From: Stenotrophomonas sp. SAU14A_NAIMI4_5
GTDB taxonomy: Bacteria > Pseudomonadota > Gammaproteobacteria > Xanthomonadales > Xanthomonadaceae
NCBI RefSeq assembly: GCF_003086795.1
Contig: NZ_CP026003.1
Span: 143,430-207,429, forward strand
DNA: 64,000 nt
Reading direction: 5' to 3'
The position numbers and the translations under genes are program-made. Under the pieces are notes generated by a model, which was given only the letters and a program-made list of their open reading frames with translations, made no database searches and was not told where the DNA came from. Position 1 is the stretch's first letter. Each line of letters opens with the position of its first letter. Shown here piece after piece: positions 1 to 6,360 of this stretch.

Positions 1-831
1 CCGGCGCAGCACCTGGCCAAGCCCGGCCACGAACATGCACTTGAACTTGCGCCGCGCTTCCTCGCCCCGGACTACGTCGGCAGCGGCAAGCTGCAGGGCA
101 TGCGCGCGATCATTACCGGCGGTGATTCCGGCATCGGGCGCGCGGTGGCCGTGCTGTTCGCCCGCGAAGGCGCCGATGTCGCCGTGCTGCATCTGGATGA
201 AGCGGAGGACGCGGACATCACCCGCCAGCACGTGGAACGCGAAGGCGGCCGTTGCGTGGTGATCGCCGGTGACGTGCGCGACCCGCGCTTCTGCGACCGG
301 GCAGTGAAGCAGGTGGCCAAGGCTTTCGGCGGCATCGACATCCTGGTCAACAACGCGGCGTTCCAGCTGCATTGCGAGCGCCTGGAAGACCTGGAAGACG
401 CGCACCTGCAGGAGACCCTGCAGACCAACATCGGCGGCTACATCCAGATGGCGCGGGCGGTGCTGCCGCATCTGGGCGAGGGCGCCAGCATCATCAACAC
501 CGGCTCGGAAACCGGTCTGTTTGGCAGCAAGGCACTGATCGATTACTCGGCGACCAAGGGCGCCATCCATGCCTTCACCAAGGCGCTGGCCAGTCAGCTG
601 CTGCCGCGTGGCATCCGTGTCAACTGCGTGGCGCCGGGCCCGGTGTGGACGCCGCTGAACCCGGCAGACAAGCAGGCGGAGGACGTGGCCGAGTTCGGCA
701 AGAACAGTGACATGGGTCGCGCCGCGCAGCCGGAAGAGCTGTCGCCGGCCTACGTGTTCCTGGCTTCGCCGGCCTGTGCCAGTTACATCAGCGGGGCCAT
801 CCTGCCGGTGATGGGCGGGCCGCACGGTTGA
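1..831 (+). CDS. SDR family oxidoreductase (5' end outside window)
   Basis: A NAD(P)-dependent short-chain dehydrogenase, cytoplasmic, substrate unknown. The reading frame is open from base 1, and the codons before the first in-window ATG (base 100) encode sequence ending GSGKLQGM, which runs directly into the Rossmann strand. The true start is therefore upstream and the gene is only partly present. Visible motifs are the cofactor loop TGGDSGIGR, the NNAA motif, and the active-site Ser with YSATKGA (Tyr-x-x-x-Lys). The PGPVWTPL segment and C-terminal GG are normal for the family. The N-terminal extension and TGGDSGIG loop resemble the YghA/YhdF group of SDRs, often linked to general stress, but that assignment is inference. 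Confidence 0.9.
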   Translation, partial: PAQHLAKPGHEHALELAPRFLAPDYVGSGKLQGMRAIITGGDSGIGRAVAVLFAREGADVAVLHLDEAEDADITRQHVEREGGRCVVIAGDVRDPRFCDRAVKQVAKAFGGIDILVNNAAFQLHCERLEDLEDAHLQETLQTNIGGYIQMARAVLPHLGEGASIINTGSETGLFGSKALIDYSATKGAIHAFTKALASQLLPRGIRVNCVAPGPVWTPLNPADKQAEDVAEFGKNSDMGRAAQPEELSPAYVFLASPACASYISGAILPVMGGPHG

Positions 832-838
832 CGGGGTG

Positions 839-861
839 GTAGTGCCGGCCGCTGGCCGGCA
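839..861 (+). repeat. SMAG-type REP palindrome
   Basis: GTAG followed by an imperfect palindrome (TGCCGGCC, loop GCT, GGCCGGCA). This matches the GTAG-prefixed REP family described in Stenotrophomonas maltophilia. It lies 8 bases after the dehydrogenase stop. Confidence 0.85.
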
Positions 862-899
862 GCTATCCTCGGCGCACGCGAACAGAGGATGGGGTGGGC

Positions 900-1313
900 A
901 TGGACGGCACCGTTGAATACCTGTGGCTGCCGCCGGACGCCATACCGCCCGAACGGACCCGCTCCCCTTACCGCGCCATTGTTGCTGTCGAAATCGCCGT
1001 GGAGGCCGAGTGGCAGGCACGGGTGAGCGACTGGCTGGTGCGCAGCGGTTGCCGCTACATGATGGCCTGGGGCATCGAGTGCAGCGGTTGGGATGATGCG
1101 GTGGACATGGCATCGCTGGAGGGCGAGGGCGCCGACGTTGTGATGACCACCTGGCATGAGCGCGACACTCTGGCGGAAGTATTCGCGTTCTGCGCCATTG
1201 CCCAGCACCCTATGCTGGAGCTGCCGCACACATTGGTGCTGCATGTGGCTGGGGTGGCCGACCGGGCGCGCGTGCTTGCCGGTGTTCAGGGCGCTGTAGC
1301 AGCAGGTGCATAG
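900..1313 (+). CDS. Uncharacterised protein, 137 aa
   Basis: Not recognised. A soluble protein with no signal peptide or membrane segment; it has two Cys near the middle (GCRYMMAWGIECSGWDD) and a hydrophobic segment near the C terminus (LPHTLVLHVAGVADRARVL). Two starts are possible: GTG at 894 and ATG at 900. An AGAGGA at 884-889 fits either, and I chose ATG. Its last 28 bases overlap, tail to tail, the 3' end of the serine hydrolase on the other strand. A codon pattern with GC-rich third positions supports it as real, but no function can be offered. Confidence 0.7.
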   Translation: MDGTVEYLWLPPDAIPPERTRSPYRAIVAVEIAVEAEWQARVSDWLVRSGCRYMMAWGIECSGWDDAVDMASLEGEGADVVMTTWHERDTLAEVFAFCAIAQHPMLELPHTLVLHVAGVADRARVLAGVQGAVAAGA

Positions 1314-2383
1314 AGATCGGCGATACGCGGAATGAACCGCTGCGGGTTGGCACCGACCAGGTTGGTCAGCACCACCACCGCCACGCCGCGGTCGGGGTAA
1401 ACGATGAAAGCCGATCGCGCGCCACCGATGCCGGCAACCTGACGGTCCGGCCCCGCCCGCAGCACCGGCCAGCCGGCGGCCCAAGGGCCGGCCCGGCCGT
1501 CGGCGAGCGGCTCGGCCGTCCACATGCGCGTGCGCGCGGGTTCGCCCAGCAGGCGGCCGTCGGCCAGCGCGGCCAGCCAGCGGGCAGTGTCATCGGCGGT
1601 GGTCAGGATGCCGCCGCCGGCCCACAGGCTGTTCGGCACGTCGTAGAACCAGTGCGACAGTCGCGGCGGCGTGTCGGCCGCTTCGGTCGAACGTGGCGCC
1701 AGGCTGTACATCGTCGCCGCATCGGATATCAGGTCGTAGCTGTCGCCAAAGGTGGTGCGGGCCATGCCGACCTTGCCGAACTGGCTGCTGGCGAGGAAGC
1801 GTTCGTACGGCATGCCCGACTGCCGCGCAATGACCCGCGCCAGCAACAGGTAGTTGGTCTGGTTGTAGGCGAAGCGCTGGCCGGGTGCGGCATCCATCGG
1901 CCGCGCGGTCACGGCCTGCCAAGCCTGCGCCTCGGTGCCACCGCCCAGCAACCCGCGCTCATCGAGGATGTCCGGCAGGCCCGAGGTGTGCGCGAGCAGC
2001 TGGCGCACGCGAACGTTCTGCCATGCTGCCGGCAGCGCATCGAGATAGCGCGCCAGCGGCGCTTCCAGATCCAGCTTGCCCTGCTGCGCCAGCTGCGCGG
2101 CCGCCACGCCGGTAAAGGCCTTGGTGGCCGAGTTCAGCGGGAAGCGCGTGCTGCGCGTGGCGGCGACGCCGTTCTCAACGTTGGCCAGGCCGAAGGCTTC
2201 GGACAGCACCACCTGGCCGTCCTTGACCACCGCCACCTGCAGGCCGGGGATGCGCGCGTCCTGCATGGTCTGGCGGATCAGGCGGCGTGCCTGCTCGTTG
2301 GCGGCATCAGGGCCGGGCGAAGCGGCTGCCACAGGCAGGGCAGCAACGAGTAGGAGCAGGATGGGCAGCGTTGGGCGGAACAT
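1286..2383 (-). CDS. Exported serine hydrolase, beta-lactamase class C / PBP-like fold
   Basis: A secreted or periplasmic member of the beta-lactamase-related serine hydrolase family (class C beta-lactamases, DD-peptidases, esterases). The N-terminal signal peptide (FRPTLPILLLLVAALPVAAA) is followed by the nucleophile motif S-A-T-K (NSATKAF) about 75 residues in and a Tyr-Asn motif (YNQTNYL). The usual KTG-like box is not obvious near the end. I chose the ATG at 2383, which has GGGA 6 bases upstream; another ATG lies at 2389. The gene is divergent from the blaI-blaR1 pair, with a BlaI-type operator in between, so its promoter may answer to the same repressor. The substrate is unknown; calling it a true beta-lactamase would go too far. 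Confidence 0.85.
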   Translation of the reverse strand: MFRPTLPILLLLVAALPVAAASPGPDAANEQARRLIRQTMQDARIPGLQVAVVKDGQVVLSEAFGLANVENGVAATRSTRFPLNSATKAFTGVAAAQLAQQGKLDLEAPLARYLDALPAAWQNVRVRQLLAHTSGLPDILDERGLLGGGTEAQAWQAVTARPMDAAPGQRFAYNQTNYLLLARVIARQSGMPYERFLASSQFGKVGMARTTFGDSYDLISDAATMYSLAPRSTEAADTPPRLSHWFYDVPNSLWAGGGILTTADDTARWLAALADGRLLGEPARTRMWTAEPLADGRAGPWAAGWPVLRAGPDRQVAGIGGARSAFIVYPDRGVAVVVLTNLVGANPQRFIPRIADLYAPAATAP

Positions 2384-2487
2384 GGGCATTCCCGATGGCT
2401 TGTCGGGGATCGGATGCGTGGGGCGGGGAAATGGTTTAAGCCCTTCACCCACGCCCTACCGTTCGTCGGCCCATGACTTCCGGGGGG

Positions 2488-2534
2488 TTGACTACAGCTG
2501 TCGTCACGCAGACAGTGACGACACGTGTAGTCAA
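2488..2534. promoter_or_regulatory. Probable BlaI operator, two dyads in a 47-bp inverted repeat
   Basis: Two 14-bp dyads, ACTACAGCTGTCGT (2491-2504) and ACGACACGTGTAGT (2518-2531), sit 27 bp centre to centre. They are also near-perfect inverted copies of each other, flanked by TTG and CAA. BlaI/MecI repressors bind dyads built on TACA/TGTA. The site lies 13 bp before blaI and about 105 bp from the start of the divergent serine hydrolase. Confidence 0.75.
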
Positions 2535-2546
2535 GGGAGTGGTGTC

Positions 2547-2933
2547 ATGCGTGGCAAGACCATCGGGGACCAGGAACTGGCCCTGCTGCAGTACATCGAT
2601 GAACATGCGCCGGCCAGTGTCGGCGAGGTCGCCAGTGGCTACGGCGAGGCCCGCGGGCTGGCCCGTTCCACCGTGCTGACGATGATGGAGCGGCTGCGCG
2701 CCAAGGGGTATCTTCAGCGCAAGCAGCAGGAGGGCGTCTACCGCTACCAGGCTACCCGTGGCCCGGAGAGCGTGCTGCAGGGCGCCGTGGCCCAGTTCGT
2801 CGACAACACCCTGCAGGGCTCGGTGTCGCCGTTCGTGGCCTACCTGTCGCAGCGCCAGGAAGTCAGTGACAACGAGCTGGCCGAACTGGAAGCACTGGTC
2901 GCCCAACTCCAATCGCGTCGCCACGAGGGCTGA
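2547..2933 (+). CDS. BlaI/MecI/CopY family transcriptional repressor
   Basis: A 128-aa winged-helix repressor. The N-terminal domain (residues 1-80) has the family's helix-turn-helix with ARSTVLTMMERLRAKGYL followed by the wing (QEGVYRYQA). The C-terminal part (about 85-128) would be the dimerisation region. The start ATG is preceded by GGGAG at 2534-2538. The open frame extends far upstream, but only this start gives the family's normal length of about 125 residues. The gene is followed after 3 bases by the BlaR1-like gene, the classical blaI-blaR1 arrangement, and preceded by a double dyad that is likely its own operator. By analogy it represses its own operon and perhaps the divergent hydrolase until cleaved. 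Confidence 0.92.
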   Translation: MRGKTIGDQELALLQYIDEHAPASVGEVASGYGEARGLARSTVLTMMERLRAKGYLQRKQQEGVYRYQATRGPESVLQGAVAQFVDNTLQGSVSPFVAYLSQRQEVSDNELAELEALVAQLQSRRHEG

Positions 2934-2936
2934 GCC

Positions 2937-4862
2937 ATGGACACTACGATGCTGATTCCGATGTTGGAGCGCCTGGGCTGGACCAGCCTGCAGACCGTGC
3001 TACTGGTGGCCCTGGTGTACGGCCTCTGCCGCGCCTTGCCCTCGCTGTCGGCCAGCACCCGCTGCCGCCTGTGGTGGCTGGTGTCGCTGCAGGCGGTGCT
3101 GGGCCTGTTCTGGAGCCAGCCGCTGCAGCTGGCCTGGCTGCCGGCGCCGCAGGCGGTGGCAATGAGCGCCACCGACCTGGCCGCCGATGCGATCCATCCC
3201 ATGGCGCCGGAACTCTCGGCGAACCTGCTGGCCACCGCGCCGATCGACCAGGCCCACGACATCGCCGCGTCGATCGGCAGCGGCGTATCGCCGATGGCCT
3301 GGTGGGCGATGGCGCTGGCCGCGCTGTGGCTGTCCGGCGTGCTGCTGATGGCGTGGCGCACCTTCGGTGAGTGGCGCCAGTGCCGTGCGCTGCTGGCCGC
3401 CTCGCACCCCTGCGAAGACGCGGCCCTGGTGCAGGCGCTGCAGCTGGCTGCCGATGCCCACGGCCTGCGCCGCGCACCGCGCCTGTGGATGAGCGAACAG
3501 GTGGACGCGCCGCAGCTGGTCGGCCCGCTGCGCCCGGTGCTGCTGCTGCCGGCCGGTGCCAATGCCCTGCAGGGCGATGCACTGGATCTGGCACTGACCC
3601 ACGAGCTGCAGCACATGCAGCGGCGTGACCTGCAGTGGGGCCTGCTGCCCGCGCTGGCCCAGCATCTGTTCTTCTTCCATCCGCTGCTGCGCCTGGCCGT
3701 GCGCGAATACGCCCAGACCCGCGAGGAAGCGGTGGATGCAGCAGTGGTCGGCCAGCACGGTGCCAGCCGCCACGCCTACGGCCGCCTGCTGCTGCAGCTG
3801 GGCGTGGCGCCGCAGCCGCACCTGGGCGTGGCCAGTGCCGCGCCGAGCACCACCAGCCTGAAGCGCCGCCTGTTGAGCCTGCAGCCGCGTCGCGCCTGTC
3901 CGCGCATCCTCGCCATCGGCCTGACCGCCCTGGTGGTTGCGGTGGGCGTGGCGCCGATGCGCCTGGTGGCCGCCCCGGCACCGCCGGCGCCGCCCGCACC
4001 GCCGAAGGTGGTCCCTGCACCGCCCGCACCGCCGGCCGTGCCCGCCGTGCCGGCCAAGGGGGTGCACCTGGTGATGCCCAAGCCGCCGGCACCGCCCGCC
4101 GCGCCGTCTGTCCCCGCGGTTCCGCCTGCGCCGCCCGCGCCTCCGGCACCGCCGGCCGAGGATGACGACAGCTACACCACGGTGGGCGAGCTGCACCTGG
4201 GCAACGACCTGGAACGTGGCCACGTGCTGATCGACCATGGCCGCAGCTATGCCAGTGCGACGATCGATGACATCCAGCAGGCCCGCCGCGATGTCGGCCG
4301 CGACGGCCCGGTGCTGTGGTTCCGCGAAGGCAACAAGCGCTATGCCGTGCGTGATCCGGCCTTGATCCAGCCGCTGCAGCGCGTCTATGCGCAGTCGGCC
4401 GAACTGGGCCGCCAGCAGGGCCAGCTCGGTCGCGAGCAGGGCGTCCTGGGGCGCCAGCAGGGTGAACTGGGCCGCAAGCAGGCCGTGCACGCCCGCGAAA
4501 TCAGCCGTGTGGCGACGCAGGCGGCAAGCCGGGCGGTGCGCGAGAGCGACATCAACCGCCAGGGCGCAGCGGAAGCCGCGAGAGCGGCGCGTGGTGCGGT
4601 GGATGACGCCGCGATTGCCCGCCAGGCCGCAGCCGAGGCCCGCCTTGCGATGCGTGAAGTGCAGGCGGTGCAGGACGCGCACAGCCACGACATCAGCGAA
4701 CTGGCCAACCAGCAGGCGCAGCTGGGCCTGCGCCAGGCCGCGCTGGGCAGCCAGCAGGCGGAACTGGGTGAACGCCAGGCACAGCTGCAGGCGCAGGCCT
4801 CGGCACAGGCGAAGCAGGTGATCGCCCGCGCCATGGCCAGCGGCAAGGCCCAGCAGCTCTGA
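2937..4862 (+). CDS. BlaR1/MecR1-like M56 membrane metallopeptidase with unusual C terminus
   Basis: 641 aa. The N-terminal third is a membrane domain with a zinc-peptidase motif HELQH (His about residue 222), typical of M56 antirepressor peptidases that cleave BlaI-type repressors. A further membrane segment (about 320-345) is followed by a Pro/Ala linker rich in PAPPAPP (about 345-405). The C-terminal part is not a penicillin-binding domain: no SxxK sensor motif is seen. Instead there is a short globular stretch (about 410-480) and a Gln/Ala-rich region with repeated LGRQQGQLGREQG-like units, probably coiled coil. It is co-transcribed with blaI (3-base gap). The inducer is therefore unlikely to be a beta-lactam sensed in the classical way. 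Confidence 0.88.
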   Translation: MDTTMLIPMLERLGWTSLQTVLLVALVYGLCRALPSLSASTRCRLWWLVSLQAVLGLFWSQPLQLAWLPAPQAVAMSATDLAADAIHPMAPELSANLLATAPIDQAHDIAASIGSGVSPMAWWAMALAALWLSGVLLMAWRTFGEWRQCRALLAASHPCEDAALVQALQLAADAHGLRRAPRLWMSEQVDAPQLVGPLRPVLLLPAGANALQGDALDLALTHELQHMQRRDLQWGLLPALAQHLFFFHPLLRLAVREYAQTREEAVDAAVVGQHGASRHAYGRLLLQLGVAPQPHLGVASAAPSTTSLKRRLLSLQPRRACPRILAIGLTALVVAVGVAPMRLVAAPAPPAPPAPPKVVPAPPAPPAVPAVPAKGVHLVMPKPPAPPAAPSVPAVPPAPPAPPAPPAEDDDSYTTVGELHLGNDLERGHVLIDHGRSYASATIDDIQQARRDVGRDGPVLWFREGNKRYAVRDPALIQPLQRVYAQSAELGRQQGQLGREQGVLGRQQGELGRKQAVHAREISRVATQAASRAVRESDINRQGAAEAARAARGAVDDAAIARQAAAEARLAMREVQAVQDAHSHDISELANQQAQLGLRQAALGSQQAELGERQAQLQAQASAQAKQVIARAMASGKAQQL

Positions 4863-4869
4863 TACAGCA

Positions 4870-4926
4870 TGCCGGCCAGCGGCCGGCACTACCAGGAGAC
4901 GGGGTAGTGCCGGCCGCTGGCCGGCA
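4870..4926. repeat. Inverted pair of SMAG-type REPs
   Basis: A reverse-oriented copy (4870-4892) and a forward copy (4904-4926) of the GTAG + TGCCGGCC/GGCCGGCA palindrome, separated by 11 bases. The pair fills the space between the two convergent genes and could form one long hairpin. Confidence 0.85.
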
Positions 4927-4929
4927 ACA

Positions 4930-5253
4930 TCAACCGCAGCTGGCGCGTTCGATCCGGTTCTGCTCGTCCACGTGCACGGTCACGCGGTCCTGGCGGAAAT
5001 CCATGGTCACGGCCATGCCCGGCTTCACCACGCGTGCGTTGCGCGCGCCGCTGTCGGCCACCAGCTTCTTGATCGTCGCCTCGTCGGCGGTCTTGCCGGT
5101 GAAGGCTTCCAGCGCCTCGGGGCGGCACTCATGCGTGCCCTCGGCGCCCTTGGGCGGCAGGGGGGCTGTGTCGGCGGTGCTGCTGGTGCCGGCATGGCTG
5201 CAGGCCGCGAGCGGCAGGATGCTGGCCAGCAGCAACAAGGTCGTAGGGCGCAT
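4930..5253 (-). CDS. Peptidase inhibitor I78 family lipoprotein
   Basis: 107 aa. A lipoprotein signal (LPLAACSHA, lipobox LAAC) is followed by a Thr/Ser/Pro linker. The I78 domain shows its hallmarks: F-x-G-K near the start, R-x-x-x-PG-x-x-V-T-M-D, R-x-D-R-V-T-V-H-V-D and the final CG; paired Cys residues (HEC and SCG) may form the family disulfide. The family inhibits serine proteases in the periplasm or outside the cell. The ATG at 5253 has GGAG 8 bases upstream and is preferred over the GTG two codons earlier. Confidence 0.88.
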   Translation of the reverse strand: MRPTTLLLLASILPLAACSHAGTSSTADTAPLPPKGAEGTHECRPEALEAFTGKTADEATIKKLVADSGARNARVVKPGMAVTMDFRQDRVTVHVDEQNRIERASCG

Positions 5254-5337
5254 GGGCACGGCTCCGGTGAAGGGACAACGGGCAGTGTCGCCGCCGCGCG
5301 TGTCAGTGGTGTCAACGCCGCCTGAACCCGCGCCTGG

Positions 5338-6360
5338 CTAGGGCTGCACCAGCGCCAGCGTTTCACGCTCGCGCTGTTCCTCGCGGATCAGCCGCTGCAG
5401 CAGCAGGGCCAGGGTCACCACGTCCTGGTGGTTGTGGTCGGCCACGCGGCGCAGGTTCACTGCATCGCCGCCGCGCAGGTAACGCAGCCACGCCGCAGGC
5501 GCTTCCGAACCGGGCAGGTCATCCTCACGCACCACGCGCAGCAGCTGGCGTTCGATGGTGGAGAGCTTGCAGTTCTCCCAGCTGCCGCGATAACGCCGGC
5601 GCGTGGGGTACAGCAGGTCCACATGGTCCAGTGCGGTGATCGGGTCGCGCTGTCGGGCCAGCCGGTAGCGGGCCTTCAGCAGCGACGCATCGTAGCTGCA
5701 GCCGTTGTAGCTGCAGAACACGGTGGACGGCTGCAGCCAGCTGGCGAAGGTGGCCAGCATCGCGTCCTCGGCGGCCATGGTGGACATCAGCAGCTGGCGG
5801 ATGCGCAGGCCTTCGCCGCGCTGCGGGCAGGCATGCCAGTCGGCGGCGCCGATCATGAAGGCGCGGGTGCCGGTGCCACCGGCCAGGCCGGTGGTTTCGG
5901 TATCGAAGAACAGCAGGTCGCGCGCGGCCACGTGCTCGCCATCGCGGCGGGCGAAATCCAGCGACAACGGCTGCGCGGGAATCGCCTGCGGCTGCAGTGA
6001 TTCGATCAGGAACAGGCCCGGTGCGATTTCTTCGCCGGGCAGCTGTCGGTCCTGCGCGCTGGCCCGCACCGGGGCGGCGGTGCCGCGCGTGCGCAGCCCG
6101 AGCAGGCGATGCAGGCCGCCTACCTCCGGCCGCCGCAGTGCGGGCGGCGCCGTGGCAGGTGCTGCGGCGCCGGTCGGCTTGTGGCGGATCTCCTGTTCGA
6201 CCCAGGCAAACACCGAGCGCTCGGCCGCAGGCTGCCGCGCATCGTTGGCGGCCACCGGCGCCGGTGCTGCCGGCGGTGGCTCGGGCGCGGCCGGCGCGTT
6301 CGCCTTCGGGTCGCCGGCCTGCTTCCGCAGCAGGCGCAGCTTGTCCAGGCTCAGGCTCAC
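5338..6360 (-). CDS. RNase H-like 3'-5' exonuclease, MrfB/YprB-like
   Basis: 340 aa. The central part carries a DEDD-type exonuclease start motif (LLFFDTETTGLAGGTGTRAF), and the rest of the fold continues with YNGCSYDASLLKARY and the late DHNHQDVVTLALL, which supplies the last acidic residue. The N-terminal 100 residues are a low-complexity Pro/Ala linker after a short basic helix. It starts with GTG overlapping the stop of the helicase gene upstream by 4 bases (GTGA), so the two are translationally coupled. In Bacillus subtilis the equivalent pair YprA/YprB (MrfA/MrfB) repairs mitomycin C damage. The same role here is inference from family and gene order. Confidence 0.85.
   Translation of the reverse strand: MSLSLDKLRLLRKQAGDPKANAPAAPEPPPAAPAPVAANDARQPAAERSVFAWVEQEIRHKPTGAAAPATAPPALRRPEVGGLHRLLGLRTRGTAAPVRASAQDRQLPGEEIAPGLFLIESLQPQAIPAQPLSLDFARRDGEHVAARDLLFFDTETTGLAGGTGTRAFMIGAADWHACPQRGEGLRIRQLLMSTMAAEDAMLATFASWLQPSTVFCSYNGCSYDASLLKARYRLARQRDPITALDHVDLLYPTRRRYRGSWENCKLSTIERQLLRVVREDDLPGSEAPAAWLRYLRGGDAVNLRRVADHNHQDVVTLALLLQRLIREEQRERETLALVQP

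Noticed and set aside
2076..2546. N-terminal extension of the BlaI-type repressor
   Set aside because: It would cover the operator and the divergent hydrolase gene, and the family length is reached from the ATG at 2547.
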